From assembly GCF_003473485.1 (NCBI RefSeq), contig NC_053047.1, forward strand, positions 40,100,972 to 40,164,971: 64,000 nt of DNA, read 5' to 3'. The stretch comes from Medicago truncatula. Taxonomy: Eukaryota; Streptophyta; Magnoliopsida; Fabales; Fabaceae. Both the position numbers and the translations under genes were made by a program. Under the pieces are notes generated by a model. The model did no database searches and had not been told where the DNA came from. It saw only the letters and a list, made by a program, of their open reading frames with translations. Every line of letters begins with the position of its first letter. The first letter of the stretch is position 1. Of this stretch, positions 29,433 through 41,040 are shown in pieces.

Positions 29433-32402
29433 CTAAGGTTGGGTTTGCTTGTACATCTGTTCCAATAGATACTTGATTTGCTCATCCTTCTTTTTGAGTA
29501 GCTCATCTTTTTCCCTCAATCTTCTTTTGTACCCAGCATGAATTCTTGTTGCCCTTGAGATGTACTCTTCTTCTGGATAGAAAGGAGTGATGTCCAGCAG
29601 AGGCACGTAATTCAGCTCTTTCACTTTAGCTGCTTCATGCATATCATCCAACATCTTTTGCAGCATGGCAGAGTGAGATGAGACACACTTTGAACTAAGC
29701 TTATCCAACAGGTCATCAAAACTCTTTTTCAGATCCATCCATTGATCAAGATAGTGAATAGGAGGTACAGGAACTGTTCTGCGAAGAATCAGTGTCTGAA
29801 TCTCATCACTAAGCTTGATTAACTGTTCATCAATATACTCAGATTCAAGGATATAGTCAGGGATGGTTGAAGGTTCAGATTGAGTTGTATGAGATGTGGA
29901 GGGTTGGTCAGAGACTGTTTGTTGGTCAGAAGAAGTTAGGTCAATTATTGGTGGTTCTGGTTGTTGTTCTGGTTCTGTTGTTTGGTCAGAAGTTGTTTGA
30001 AGGTCAGGAGCAACTTGTTCAGAAGCATCTTGTTCAGGAACAGTTTGCTCAGGAACATTTTGCTCAGGGATGGTTTCTGTTTGTTGGTTTTCTAACACAG
30101 TCTTTCCAGGGACTGTCTTAGAGGTCTTTGTAGGTGTAGGTTGCAGTTCACCACCTAAGTGTTTTTCTAAATTGTGAATGGTTGAGGATTCTTGTTGTTG
30201 GGGGATTTCTGAAGTAGTTGCTTCTGAAACTACTTCAGAGGCTCTTTGTGGAGTTTGGTTAGGTTCTTGGTTGGGTTCAGGTTGTTGTACACTAACAGGC
30301 TCTGGAATATCTGGATATAGTGGATGAGTAGTAGGCAAATTGAATTTCTCAAACAGTTTAATCCTATTTTTGGAAAATTCTATTTGAGTGCTCTCATAGT
30401 CAAGTGTTCCATATTCTGTTAGTTTGGTAGGTTTGGTTTTTAGAAGTTTGTCTATGTGTTGGCTAAGGGGTTGGTCATCTGATTCTGTGGATGATGAAGA
30501 GGGTGAAGAGGGTAGAGATGGAATCTGAGTATAGATGTCAGGTTTGGATGAATTACCTGAAGATTGAGCTTCTGGATGAACTGCTTCTGGAGCTTTTGAA
30601 ACAGGTTCTGATGAAGTTGCTCCTGAAGCTTGCTTATTCTTCAAGGCTTGAGAAAGCAGAGTTGCTCCATACTGAACAGTTTCTAACTCAGACGCTAAAG
30701 CAGCAATGTCAGGAGTAGGCACATACCCTGCAGCCTTGAGACGCTCATCCCTATCTTTCTCAAACAGTTCCTTCAACCTTTTCTTCTCTGCTATCTTGGA
30801 TGCAGAGTACTCCTTAGCATACTGCTTTATTTCTTCAGTCATTTCAAAACTGGGCATGACTATAGGCTCTGAAGTTATAGTCCTTTTTGCCTTCTTGGGG
30901 CTTGAGTCTTCATCCCAGTTTTCTTCCAGTTCTTCCAACATTTCTGCCCTTCGTCCTTCAGCTGTCTTCAGATTCCTTGAAGATCTCTTCCTTTTGATGG
31001 TCTTAAGAGCAGCTTCTCTTTTCTTCTTGGGACTTAGAGGCTCTTCAGAAGCAGCTTGCTCAGAACCTGTTTGTTCAGAAGCAGGCTGTTCTGCTGTTTC
31101 TTGAGCATTCCTTGTCCTTTTTGAGATAAGAGGGACATCATCCAAATCCTCCACTTCCTCAAGAATGGTGGACATAGCAGATTTTTCCTTCTTGGCTTTC
31201 TTATGCTTCTGAGCACCCTCCTCAGTAGCATCTTCAGCAAAGTATTCTTCCTTGGTGATCTGCTTCTTCTTAGATTTTCTGCCTTTGACCACAGGCAGAT
31301 CACCACCATACATTTCCTCAGGGACATCTTTCAAGCTGATCTTCTTGTTGTATGTTTTGTAGAAGTCCAAGATGTATGCTCTCTGCACATCCAGAGGATC
31401 CTTCTTGCAGATGGGGATGTGATGAGTGACTAGATCAGATATGACATCAGATTCATGCATATCTGTATCTAGTTTCTTGCATGTTGAAATCAGCCTCATC
31501 TTGACCAGAGTTGCCCCATTGATTATTTTTCCTGTGACTGCTCCCAGCTTCTGATTATCATAAATGCCCACGTCTTTCAGGGCACTTAGGAGTCCTCCTT
31601 CTTGAAAGATTATGGAGAGCAGCCTTCCATAGGGAACAAACTTCCTGTTCTCCATCTGGCTCTTCTTGAGTTCCTTGATCATGTATTTAAACATATACTT
31701 GGGAACGTTCATTGTTGTTTCCTGAGAGATGGTGTGATGCAGAAAGACTTTGTGACCAAGTGAAGGTTGATCATTTCCTCCACCTTTGGGAAAGATGTTC
31801 TCATTCTGGATCTTCAGCAGCATTTTCTTTTCCATGCTTAAGGTGCTGTAAGGTTTAGCATCCTTTGATCCGTAAATAGTGTTGTTTACAATTTCCTTCC
31901 AAGGACTTGTTCTAGGGTTAGGAATTTCTTCTCCATCGTATGTCCCAGCAGCATCCCTTCTCATGGATTGAGCAATCACATGCTCATTGATTGTTACAGG
32001 AATGCCCATGACGTTTGATCTAATCTCAGTCCCAGTGAAGGCGAGTAGACCCATTTCTTCTCTGGTTTTTCCCTCCAAAGAAGGATCAATCAGAATCATC
32101 TGAGCTTCTTCCTGTTTAGCAGCAACTTTGTCAAACACTGAAGCTCTTACCCAGAATTGTCTGACCAGCACTTCGTAAATAGGACCATTGAGAAGACTGA
32201 AGTAACTCATCAGCTTCTGCTTCTTGTAGAATCTTACCAAGTCGCACCCATGGTGAGTTAGAGAAGTGAAATCCACTGGATTTTCCGCTTGAATGATTAA
32301 CTCCCATTCCTCAATAGACATAGTTCTTCCTTTGATCTCATATGCTGGAGTATCTATATCCATATTTGATGAAGAATCACCAGCAGAACTTGAAGATGCC
32401 AT
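29433..32402 (-). CDS. Sirevirus third ORF (env-position protein), 989 residues
   Basis: It is an uninterrupted reading frame between pol and the 3' LTR, starting MASSSSAGDSSSNMD. The first 270 residues or so form a globular part (EEWELIIQAENPVDFTSL, YFSLLNGPIYEVLVRQFWV) like that of many plant transposon-encoded proteins of unknown function. From about residue 375 it is K/E-rich and low in complexity. From about 690 to 830 it is made of degenerate E-P-Q/S-E-Q repeats (VPEQTVPEQ, ASEQ). The C-terminus, about 900 to 989, looks coiled-coil (YKRRLREKDELLKKKDEQIK). In SIRE1 the ORF at this position was called env-like. No signal peptide or convincing transmembrane segment is seen here, so a membrane role is unsupported. 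Confidence 0.8.
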   Translation of the reverse strand: MASSSSAGDSSSNMDIDTPAYEIKGRTMSIEEWELIIQAENPVDFTSLTHHGCDLVRFYKKQKLMSYFSLLNGPIYEVLVRQFWVRASVFDKVAAKQEEAQMILIDPSLEGKTREEMGLLAFTGTEIRSNVMGIPVTINEHVIAQSMRRDAAGTYDGEEIPNPRTSPWKEIVNNTIYGSKDAKPYSTLSMEKKMLLKIQNENIFPKGGGNDQPSLGHKVFLHHTISQETTMNVPKYMFKYMIKELKKSQMENRKFVPYGRLLSIIFQEGGLLSALKDVGIYDNQKLGAVTGKIINGATLVKMRLISTCKKLDTDMHESDVISDLVTHHIPICKKDPLDVQRAYILDFYKTYNKKISLKDVPEEMYGGDLPVVKGRKSKKKQITKEEYFAEDATEEGAQKHKKAKKEKSAMSTILEEVEDLDDVPLISKRTRNAQETAEQPASEQTGSEQAASEEPLSPKKKREAALKTIKRKRSSRNLKTAEGRRAEMLEELEENWDEDSSPKKAKRTITSEPIVMPSFEMTEEIKQYAKEYSASKIAEKKRLKELFEKDRDERLKAAGYVPTPDIAALASELETVQYGATLLSQALKNKQASGATSSEPVSKAPEAVHPEAQSSGNSSKPDIYTQIPSLPSSPSSSSTESDDQPLSQHIDKLLKTKPTKLTEYGTLDYESTQIEFSKNRIKLFEKFNLPTTHPLYPDIPEPVSVQQPEPNQEPNQTPQRASEVVSEATTSEIPQQQESSTIHNLEKHLGGELQPTPTKTSKTVPGKTVLENQQTETIPEQNVPEQTVPEQDASEQVAPDLQTTSDQTTEPEQQPEPPIIDLTSSDQQTVSDQPSTSHTTQSEPSTIPDYILESEYIDEQLIKLSDEIQTLILRRTVPVPPIHYLDQWMDLKKSFDDLLDKLSSKCVSSHSAMLQKMLDDMHEAAKVKELNYVPLLDITPFYPEEEYISRATRIHAGYKRRLREKDELLKKKDEQIKYLLEQMYKQTQP

Positions 32403-32911
32403 TGATTTGAAGTAGATTTAGGGTTCTAAGGTGTTTTGAGAAGTTGAGTGAATGCGCTTACTTTCGCAGAGGGTTGAGAAGAAAATAGAAAGTGTTTGTT
32501 GTGAAGTGAGAAGTGTGTGAATTGACTTAGTGTTTTTATTAAAACGTTTGTAATTCAGAAGGGACAAACAAACACAGCATTAATGACAAATTGGGGGCGC
32601 GTGTAAGTATGTTAAAAAGCAAATAAAACATCATTGCCCTTTTTGTTATACTCCAATACAAATAGACCACGTCAGAGACTCTTCAGAAAACTACCTTTTG
32701 GGTAATGGGACAGCTGTTACATAAAGTAACTGCCAACGTTCCCACTAACCAAGCTATTCAGAAGCCAAGAATAACACTTCTGAAGTTTTAGTGCTGACGT
32801 CATCTTCAGAAGCACATTTTCCTCAGAACCTCAGTTAAGAGCTTCTGATGAACCAAAATGCTTCTGAATAAACTTCAGAACCAAACTTCTTATTCAGAGG
32901 CAAGCAATTTT
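32403..32911 (-). other. copia spacer between pol and third ORF
   Basis: About 500 bp without coding sequence. On the plus strand the motif cttctga/tcagaagc recurs several times (32756-32890), as it does through the LTRs and both long ORFs of this element. Confidence 0.5.
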
Positions 32912-35900
32912 TCAATCAGACACAAAATGCATGTTCAAATTTTTCTTAATAAAATCAAATCTTTCAACAGACAAAGGTTTTGTAAATATATCAGCCCATT
33001 GATGTTCAGTATCAATGAATTGTATATCTAAAATCCCTTTTTGAACATAGTCTCTGATAAAATGGTGTTTGATTTCAATATGCTTGGCTCTTGAATGTAG
33101 AATTGGATTCTTTGACAAACAAATAACAGCAGTATTATCACAGTAAATGGGAATACTGTTAGCATTAATCTGATAATCTTCCAACTGATGTTTCATCCAA
33201 AGTAGTTGTGTGCAACAACTTGCAGCTGAAATGTATTCTGCTTCTGCTGTAGACATAGCAATAGTTGCTTGTCTTTTGCTTGCCCAGGATATCAGATTCT
33301 CTCCCAGGAATTGACAATTTCCACTGGTTGATTTTCTTTCAATCCTATCACCAGCATAATCAGCATCACAGAATCCAATCAACTTATAATCTAGGGATTT
33401 CCTATACAGGAGTCCAAGATTAGTTGTTCCTTTCAGATACCTGAAGATTCTCTTAACTGCAGTTAAATGAGATTCTCTAGGATCTGATTGAAATCTTGCA
33501 CACAAGCATACACTGAATAAAATATCAGGTCTAGATGCAGTGAGGTATAACAGAGAACCAATCATACCTCTGTATAGCTTCTGGTCTACTACTGTTCCAG
33601 TATCTTCTTTGCTTAAGGTGCAGGTTGGATGCATTGGAGTGTTCATCACTTTACAATCTTCTAGCTTGAACTTCTTCAGAAGCTCCTTTGTATATTTTGT
33701 TTGATGAACATATACTCCTTCTTTACTTTGGTTGATTTGAATTCCAAGAAAGAATTTCAGTTCTCCCATCATACTCATTTCAAATTCATCCTGCATTAAC
33801 TTAGAAAATTCTTTGCAAAGAGATGCATTAGTAGAACCAAATATTATATCATCAACATATATTTGCACAATCAAAATATCTTTCTTAAGAGTCCTTCTGA
33901 AGAGTGTTGTGTCAACTTGTCCTCTTTCAAAATCATTTTTAATTAAGAAATTACTTAGTCTATCATACCAAGCTCTGGGAGCTTGTTTCAAGCCATATAG
34001 TGATTTCTTAAGTTTATAAACATGGTCAGGATGCTTAAGATCCTCAAACCCAGGAGGTTGTTTAACATACACTTCTTCTTCAATGACACCATTAAGAAAG
34101 GCACTTTTGACATCCATTTGATATAATATTATGCCATGATTAATTGCGTAGGATAGAAGTAACCTGATTGCTTCCAATCTTGCAACTGGAGCAAATGTTT
34201 CAGTGTAATCAATGCCTTCTTGTTGACTGTAGCCTTGAGCAACAAGTCTGGCTTTGTTTCTGGTTACTTCTCCTTGTTCATTCAGCTTGTTTCTGAATAC
34301 CCATTTTGTTCCAATAATGTTCTTCTGAAAAGGTTTGGGTACCAGATCCCACACATCATTCCTTTGGAATTGATTTAGCTCTTCTTGCATAGCTAATATC
34401 CATCCATCATCTGAGAGAGCTTCTTCAACAGTTTTAGGCTCAATTATTGAAAGCAGTCCTATTAATGACTCTTCTTGTCTAAAATGTGATCTTGTTCTTC
34501 TAGGACTATCTTTGCTTCCAATGATTAGCTCCTCAGGATGTGAAGATTTGTGCTTGAATTTAGGTTGAATAACCTGCTGAGTGTTATCTTGAAAGATCTC
34601 AGAAGCACTTTCATTCTGTACTTTTGGACTAGGTTCTGCTTCTGAATTAGACTCAGCTTCTGGAGTGATTTCAGCTTCTGGACTAGATTCAACCTCTGTA
34701 TACTTTTCAGAATCAGAAGGTTGATCAGATTCTGATGCATCTTCAGAATCAGTTGTACCTGCATTACTTTCACTTTGCTCTGAAGTTTTACTTCCAGGCT
34801 CTCTATCATCAAATTTTACATGCATAGATTCTTCAACACATTGTGTTTCTGAATTATACACTCTGTATGCCTTTGACCTTTCAGAGTAACCTAAAAAGAT
34901 TCCTCTTTGAGCCTTGGCATCAAATTTCTTCAGATAGTCTTTAGTGTTTAAGATGTAACAAGTACATCCAAACTGATGAAAGTAAGAGATATTGGGTCTT
35001 CTTCCTTTAAAGAGTTCATATGCTGTTTTCTCCAACATAGGTCTGATATAGATCCTATTTTGAATATAACATGAAGTATTGACTGCTTCTGCCCAAAAAT
35101 GTTTAGCTAAGTTGTTTTCATGGATCATGGTTCTGGCCATTTCTTGTAAGGTTCTGTTCTTTCTTTCTACAACCCCATTTTGTTGTGGAGTTCTAGGAGA
35201 AGAAAACTCATGGAGAATCCCATGTTTTTCACAAAAAAGTTCAAATGGCTCATTTTCAAATTCTCCACCATGATCACTTCTGACTTTCAAAATTTTCAAT
35301 TCTTTTTCAGATTGTATTTGAGTGCAGAAGCTGCTAAACACTTCACATGCATAGTCTTTACTTTTAATGAATTTTACCCAAGTCCATCTGCTGTAATCAT
35401 CAACAATGACTAATCCATATTTACTTCCATATAAAGATGCAGTGTTAACTGGACCAAAAAGATCAATATGGAGTAATTCTAAGGGTCTGGAGGTTGATAC
35501 AATGTCTTTAGATTTGAAAGAACTTTTCACAATTTTCCCTTTCTGACATGCACCACAAAGTGCATCTGAATGATAATCAATGTTAGGCAATCCTTTGACC
35601 AGTTGTAACTTGCTAATTTTAGAAATTAATCTCCAATTAGCATGTCCCAACCTTTTATGCCATACCCATTTTTTATCATTCATTGACAGAAGGCAAACTA
35701 CCTTCTGATCAGCCAGATCAGAGAAATTTATTTTATAGACATTCTCAACTCTCTTTCCCTTGAATGTAATGGATTTGTCATCCTTGTTGACTAGTGTGCA
35801 GTTGGTCTTACTGAACGTTACATCATACCCATTGTCACAAAATTGACTAATGCTCAATAGGTTATGCTTCAGACCATCTACTAGCCACACATTATTAATT

Positions 35901-36091
35901 GAGATGGAGGAATTACCAATAGTACCTGTACCAATGATCTTTCCAGTTTGGTTGCCACCAAACTTCACTTCTCCTCCATCTTTCATTGTAAGGGTAAGGA
36001 ACAAAGCTTTCTCTCCAGTCATGTGCCTTGAACATCCGCTGTCTAGGTACCATGACCTTTGTTTCTCTCTTGCCCTTAGGCACACCTGCAT
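32912..36091 (-). CDS. copia pol: protease, integrase, reverse transcriptase, RNase H
   Basis: The open frame gives 1059 residues. Protease: [13 protein letters not shown] near residue 14. GAG-pre-integrase: [10 protein letters not shown] near 148. Integrase catalytic core: [26 protein letters not shown] (D, D, E), roughly 205-315. RT_2: [10 protein letters not shown] to YVDDIIFG (YVDD near 745). RNase [13 protein letters not shown] near 948 and YCDNTA; the end is NLNMHFVSD. No stop or frameshift is seen. The frame overlaps gag by 179 nt and lies in another frame, so pol needs a frameshift near the protease start. All catalytic motifs are intact, so the element could be active. Confidence 0.93.
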   Translation of the reverse strand: MQVCLRAREKQRSWYLDSGCSRHMTGEKALFLTLTMKDGGEVKFGGNQTGKIIGTGTIGNSSISINNVWLVDGLKHNLLSISQFCDNGYDVTFSKTNCTLVNKDDKSITFKGKRVENVYKINFSDLADQKVVCLLSMNDKKWVWHKRLGHANWRLISKISKLQLVKGLPNIDYHSDALCGACQKGKIVKSSFKSKDIVSTSRPLELLHIDLFGPVNTASLYGSKYGLVIVDDYSRWTWVKFIKSKDYACEVFSSFCTQIQSEKELKILKVRSDHGGEFENEPFELFCEKHGILHEFSSPRTPQQNGVVERKNRTLQEMARTMIHENNLAKHFWAEAVNTSCYIQNRIYIRPMLEKTAYELFKGRRPNISYFHQFGCTCYILNTKDYLKKFDAKAQRGIFLGYSERSKAYRVYNSETQCVEESMHVKFDDREPGSKTSEQSESNAGTTDSEDASESDQPSDSEKYTEVESSPEAEITPEAESNSEAEPSPKVQNESASEIFQDNTQQVIQPKFKHKSSHPEELIIGSKDSPRRTRSHFRQEESLIGLLSIIEPKTVEEALSDDGWILAMQEELNQFQRNDVWDLVPKPFQKNIIGTKWVFRNKLNEQGEVTRNKARLVAQGYSQQEGIDYTETFAPVARLEAIRLLLSYAINHGIILYQMDVKSAFLNGVIEEEVYVKQPPGFEDLKHPDHVYKLKKSLYGLKQAPRAWYDRLSNFLIKNDFERGQVDTTLFRRTLKKDILIVQIYVDDIIFGSTNASLCKEFSKLMQDEFEMSMMGELKFFLGIQINQSKEGVYVHQTKYTKELLKKFKLEDCKVMNTPMHPTCTLSKEDTGTVVDQKLYRGMIGSLLYLTASRPDILFSVCLCARFQSDPRESHLTAVKRIFRYLKGTTNLGLLYRKSLDYKLIGFCDADYAGDRIERKSTSGNCQFLGENLISWASKRQATIAMSTAEAEYISAASCCTQLLWMKHQLEDYQINANSIPIYCDNTAVICLSKNPILHSRAKHIEIKHHFIRDYVQKGILDIQFIDTEHQWADIFTKPLSVERFDFIKKNLNMHFVSD

Positions 36092-38147
36092 TTTTGGCCA
36101 ATTCAGATTTAGGTACCCATATCTTCATGGGTCCTTTTGGGTTAGTTTTGGAGGTTTTACTTTTCCTCCCTTGTACCTTAGGGTGAATGCTGAGTGGCTT
36201 CTGATCATTCAATACTTTAGGTTTGACACCTGTTGGTATTGTTTTCTCAGAAGCAGTAGCTGCTTTGTTCTTCTGATCCTTTTGTTTTGGAATTTTAGAT
36301 TCTGGTTTAATCAGATTCTGATGAACAGGTTCTGATCTTTTCAGAATTTTAATCTTTTGACTCTTAGGATCAGATTTTGTCATTACCTTGATCTTAAGAT
36401 TCTCTGGCTTTGATGTGATCTTAGCCTGTGAACCTGAAGTTTCAGGTTTTGACTGAACAGCAGTTATAGCATTTGTACCTTCAGGCACAAAGGTGGATTT
36501 CAATCCATCCTTGATACAATCACAGTAGCTCTTGAGACTGTATTCTTTGGATTTCTCCTCAGAATATCCAATCCCTTTGCCTTTGTTCTTGTATGTGCTG
36601 TAGATCATAGAAGCAACTTTGCTTCTGTCTATTCCAGCCATAATAAAATCATCCAAGGCAATCTCATGTTTATTGCCTGAACCTTTATCACATTTTTCTT
36701 GTAGCTTCTGACAAAGGCTCTTGAGTCTATCTTCATATGTTGTTGATATGAGGTTAAACCCTTTGAGTTCTTCTTCAGAAGCTTTCAGTTCCAATAGAGT
36801 TGACTTTTGTTGTTTCATCAAATCAACATATTTTTCTTTTAAATCTGTCAACTCATTGGTTCTGTGTTCAAACAGTGATAAAAGTTCTTTTAGAGAATCA
36901 ACAAGTTCTTGTCTAGGGATTTTGGAATATACCTCATTTTCATCTTCTGAATCTGATTCAGCTTCTGATACTGCTTCTGATGATACTGTTGCCACTAACC
37001 CCATGGCTGCCTTAGCATCATCATCAGCTTCTTCTTTATCAGAACCAGATTCACTATCCAAATCTTCCCAGGTCGCCATCAAGCTCTTTTTGATTTGCTT
37101 TCTGAATTTACTGGAATTGAAGCTTGATTTCTTGGATTTGCCTTTAAACTTCTCCTTCTGAAGATCAGGGCAATCAGCAATGAAATGACCAGGCTTCTTA
37201 CAATTGAAGCATCCCTTCTGATCTTCTTTCTTGGAGTTCTTGTAGCTACCTCTCTTGCTTAAAAATTTCTTCTGCTTCCTTGCCAGATACTCAAGCTTGT
37301 TGGACAGCATAGCCATTTTTACAGATTGATCTTCATCAGAATCTCCATCAGGTGATTCTTCTTCAGATTCACTGGCTTTGTAGGCTTTGGAAGATTTTGA
37401 GATCTTTCCTTTAGATGGTAAAGCAATGGATTTACTCTTAGAGGTTTCATGCTCATTTAAACTCATTTCATGCACTTTGAGTGAGCTAACAAGATCTTCA
37501 ACACTTAAAGTATTTAGATCCTTAGCTTCCTCAATAGCAGTTACTTTGGGTCTCCATCTTGAAGGTAAGCTTCTCAAAATCTTACTAACATGATCAGAAG
37601 CAACATAGCTTTTCTTCAGTATTTGCAATCCAGAAACTAAAGTTTGAAATCTTGAGTACATTTCTTCTATACTCTCACCATCCTTCATTCTGAAAAGTTC
37701 ATACTGATGAACTAGCATCAAAGCTTTAGCCTCTTTTACTTTCTTGCTGCCTTCAAAGTTTGCACATAGAGAAGCAAACATAGCCTTCGCAGTAGATTTG
37801 TCACTCATTTTCATGTATTCGGTGCGAGGTATAGAAGCCACAATGATTCCTCTTATCTTGTGGTGTTTCTTATAAAGCTTCTTCTGAGCAGGAGTATGTA
37901 TTCTTCTGTCTATAGCAGCTCCTTCTTCATCCATATCCAGATCATCAACTCCATCTTCCAGTATATCCCATAGCTCTTCATCCAATCCCATGATAAAGCT
38001 GTACATATTAGTTTTCCACCATGAAAACTCTTCTGGATCTCCATTAAACTTTGGAGCTTTTCCAGAGTCTGTTTTCTTGTCAGCAGTATCATAGTCATGC
38101 TTGACACTTGTGTATTTTGTAGTAACTGATTCCTCATCTCCAGACAT
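35913..38147 (-). CDS. copia gag, with CCHC zinc knuckle
   Basis: It starts [19 protein letters not shown] capsid-like UBN2 region covers about residues 30-240 ([40 protein letters not shown]). Next come a basic S-rich segment, the knuckle [15 protein letters not shown] near residue 312, an acidic Ser-rich stretch and a coiled-coil segment ([20 protein letters not shown]). The C-terminal tail is K/P-rich. After about residue 690 the frame only reads the protease region out of frame (ending WYRYYW), so the true gag/pol junction is probably near 36060. Codon frame differs from pol by one base. Confidence 0.9.
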   Translation of the reverse strand: MSGDEESVTTKYTSVKHDYDTADKKTDSGKAPKFNGDPEEFSWWKTNMYSFIMGLDEELWDILEDGVDDLDMDEEGAAIDRRIHTPAQKKLYKKHHKIRGIIVASIPRTEYMKMSDKSTAKAMFASLCANFEGSKKVKEAKALMLVHQYELFRMKDGESIEEMYSRFQTLVSGLQILKKSYVASDHVSKILRSLPSRWRPKVTAIEEAKDLNTLSVEDLVSSLKVHEMSLNEHETSKSKSIALPSKGKISKSSKAYKASESEEESPDGDSDEDQSVKMAMLSNKLEYLARKQKKFLSKRGSYKNSKKEDQKGCFNCKKPGHFIADCPDLQKEKFKGKSKKSSFNSSKFRKQIKKSLMATWEDLDSESGSDKEEADDDAKAAMGLVATVSSEAVSEAESDSEDENEVYSKIPRQELVDSLKELLSLFEHRTNELTDLKEKYVDLMKQQKSTLLELKASEEELKGFNLISTTYEDRLKSLCQKLQEKCDKGSGNKHEIALDDFIMAGIDRSKVASMIYSTYKNKGKGIGYSEEKSKEYSLKSYCDCIKDGLKSTFVPEGTNAITAVQSKPETSGSQAKITSKPENLKIKVMTKSDPKSQKIKILKRSEPVHQNLIKPESKIPKQKDQKNKAATASEKTIPTGVKPKVLNDQKPLSIHPKVQGRKSKTSKTNPKGPMKIWVPKSELAKNAGVPKGKRETKVMVPRQRMFKAHDWRESFVPYPYNERWRRSEVWWQPNWKDHWYRYYW

Positions 38148-38203
38148 GTTTTTCTAATAGATCTTGAACTGTAACACGGTTAAGTGCTGTGATAACAGAG
38201 CAA

Positions 38204-38217
38204 GCTCTGATACCAAT
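38204..38217 (-). promoter_or_regulatory. copia primer-binding site
   Basis: On the minus strand ATTGGTATCAGAGC directly follows the 5' LTR, complementary to initiator-Met tRNA. Confidence 0.9.
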
Positions 38218-39528
38218 TGAAGGTGAAAAACACAAGAAGGGGGGGGGGTTGAATTGTGTTTTCTTTTTCTCTTAAAAATACTTCTTCTGATAAAACTTCA
38301 GAAGCAGTTTGATTGCTTCTGATGAAATGATCAGAGTCAGATTGCAGCGGAAAAGAACAGAGCAGAGAAAAGAAAGACAAAGACACAAGCAGTTATCCTG
38401 GTTCCTTCCACAACACGGAAGTAGTCCAGTCCCCCTTGCACTTCCAAGGAGATTTCACTATAATCACAAAGATTACAACTGCTCAATACTTTCTAAGTAT
38501 GAGACTTCACAAAAATGCTCAAGCACACACGCAAGAGTCTTCCAATGCTCAAGCACTAAGCAAGAGACTTCTAATGCTCAAGCACGCAGGCAAGAGACTT
38601 CTAATCAAACAAAAATACAGAGAATTGAGTTTGAATTGAACACTTGATATACAATCAGTGGTGTTCACAATACAATACAGAAAAGACTCTAGACTTTGAA
38701 TTTCTAAGATGTATCAAATCAGTGCAGAAATTCAGTGTGCTTTGTAGAATCAAATTGACAGAGTTTTGGCGCTTTTGAACTTATGTATCTCTATCTACAA
38801 TCTTCAAGTCTTCACTCCTTTATATAGAGGCGTGAAAGAGACGTTGAGATAATCAGCACGTCTAAAGAGTCGTTTGAAATCCTTTGATTATCCACCAGTG
38901 ATCCTTTGCCTGATTTGGGTGTAGTCCTTTGAAGAATAAGCTTCAAATTCATTCCCATCTTGAGTGTACAAATTCTGCAGGCATGGCTGTTGTTTTGTCT
39001 TGTAGCGTAGACAGAAAACAGAGTAGTGGAGGTAGTGGTTGTACATTTGTACTTTGTCAACTCTATTAATGAGAGACAAGTGCTCAGTGCTATCCATATA
39101 TCCGTTGATACCTCCCTTTCAATTCTTCGTTCTTCTTTGAGAATCAGCTACTTTGAATCTTCAGTTTGATTAAAGGATCAAACGTAGCTTCTGGTGAAGA
39201 TATTGCTTCTGATGAAAACTTTTGCTTCTGATGACCTTCTGCTTCTGATGACGTCATCTCTTCAGAAGCACTTCAGCTTCAGGAGCAGTTTTCTTCAGAT
39301 GTTCAGAATTTCTTTTTCTTTCCATTGTTCTTCCAAGACCTATTGAAATAACTTGAGTAGTCTTTGGTCCTGTACACTTGAACAATTATTAGTAATAACC
39401 AATTGACAATTTTTAATACCTTGTTATCATCAAAACTTAATAAGGTTCATTGTGAAACACATTTTGTTCCAACATTGTTATCATCAAAACTTAATAAGGT
39501 TCATTGTGAAACACATTTTGTTCCAACA
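38218..39528 (-). repeat. copia 5' LTR
   Basis: In plus coordinates it starts TGAAGGTG and ends TTCCAACA, 1311 bp. By eye it differs from the other LTR by G10 instead of G7 and two substitutions (near 38416 and 39288). The tandem 54-bp tip copies are also present here. Confidence 0.93.
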
Positions 39529-39533
39529 CGTGT

Positions 39534-40011
39534 CACTTCCAACCAATAACTTACCGCCACGTGTCAACATGACACATCACCACTAGCCTGTCCAGTCATC
39601 GACAAGTCAGCCTCCACATCCCTGCCACGTGTCACTCAGTGCCACGTCATCATCCAGTCACCCAAAATTTTCAGAAATTACAAATTTGCCCCAAAACCTT
39701 TTCGAAATTTCAGATTTGCCCCAAAACTTTCTGAAATTATAAAATTGCCCCTCAACTTTCAAAAATTGCAGAATTACCTCTGTACTTTTTGAAATTGCAA
39801 ATTTTCTCCTATTCTTTATGGATTTACAATTTTACCCTTGTTCAAAAATTGGGAATTTTCAGGAAATCCTTCCTTTTTAGTGCTATTATAATAGACAATT
39901 CCTATTATGCTCCGTGGTTGCAGTTTAATCTGATCTTCCACATCAGAAAAGAATTATTCTATTTTATAGTACTTATACTCATTTCACCCTTTAAAAATAA
40001 AAAATAAAAAT
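39534..40011 (+). other. gypsy 5' leader, second part
   Basis: Continuation of the gypsy leader after the copia insertion. gccacgtgtca-type phrases recur (39555-39650), followed by three imperfect units of the type cagaaattacaaatttgccccaa. No gene is seen. Confidence 0.6.
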
Positions 40012-41040
40012 ATGCCTCCAAGAAAAAACGACCAAACACTTAGGGATATTCAAATGGAAGAAATGAGAAGACAAATCCAACAGTTACAAGAAACTGTAAA
40101 TGCACAACAAGCACAATTGGAAGCCCAACACATGCAATCAGACGTTGATGAATCAAGTAGCGAATCATCATCATTAAGAAGTCGTCGTCCACAAAGACAA
40201 TCATTCAGAGACAACGACATCAAGGTAGATATTCCTGATTTTGAAGGAAAGCTACATCCAGATGAGTTCGTTGATTGGCTCCAAACTGTTGAACGAGTAT
40301 AAAGAGATACTTGAAGAAAAGAAAGTCAAGATCATTGCTGTCAAATTAAAGAAGCATGCTTCCATCTGGTGGGAAAATCTAAAAATGAAGCGAGCCCGTG
40401 AAGGAAAAAGCAAGATCAAGATTTGGGAGAAAATGCGTCGAGAACTAAGCAAAAATTTCTTGCCTTCTCACTATTATCAAGATAGTTTTATTCAACTACA
40501 GAACCTTCGTCAAAAAAACTTGTCTGTAGAAGAATACACTAGAGAATTTGAGAAGTTAATGATGAAGTGCGACATTCATGAAAGGGAGGATCAGACAATA
40601 GCTCGTTACCTTGGTGGATTAAACACTGACGTTGCTCATCCAGTTCAGCTCCAACAATACTGGTCATTAGACGATGTTGTTCGTTTGGCCATGCGAGTGG
40701 AGAAACATTTACCGAAGAAGCATTCTTATAGGAATTTTTCCTCCACTGAGAATTCTTCTTATCCCCGCAAAACAGACAACGATCAGTCCAGTACTTATAC
40801 AAAACCTTCTCCTAAACCCACTACAGAAAATAAACCCAAAGCTACCAAGTGTTTCAAATGTCAAGGTTTTGGACATACAGCTTCAAATTGTCCAACACGA
40901 AGAACCATCAACATCATCAAAGGAGAAGCTTATGAAGATGTTGATGAGGAAACAAACCGAGATGAAGCAGAAAAAGAAGAAGTGTTAGAGCCAATTTATG
41001 ATGAAGAGCTCATTGTTGCTGATATGGCGAGTCTCTAGTG
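40012..41040 (+). pseudogene. gypsy gag, frameshifted
   Basis: It starts MPPRKNDQTLRDIQMEEMRR with a Q-rich coiled-coil segment, and reads IPDFEGKLHPDEFVDWLQTV before a frame change near 40300. The capsid region follows in the second frame (HASIWWENLK, NFLPSHYYQDSFIQLQNLRQ, IARYLGGLN), with the knuckle CFKCQGFGHTASNCP at about 40852-40896. A second frame change near 41020 leads to a TAG just before the protease frame. Known gypsy Gag proteins have this layout. Confidence 0.88.

Larger units (their letters stand above)
27566..39528 (-). mobile_element. Ty1/copia Sirevirus (SIRE1/Maximus-like), nearly intact, antisense in the gypsy
   Basis: The target duplication is cgtgt at 27561-27565 and 39529-39533. 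Read on the minus strand, LTRs begin TGTTGGAAC and end CACCTTCA. The LTRs are 1308 and 1311 bp; by eye only two substitutions and a G7/G10 length difference separate them, so insertion was very recent. The minus-strand order is LTR, PBS, gag, pol, env-position ORF, repeated polypurine tracts, LTR. The large third ORF and the multiple polypurine tracts are marks of Sireviruses. Confidence 0.95.

Noticed and set aside
29867..31104. Plus-strand open frames opposite the copia third ORF
   Set aside because: Antisense of repetitive coding sequence with low complexity.
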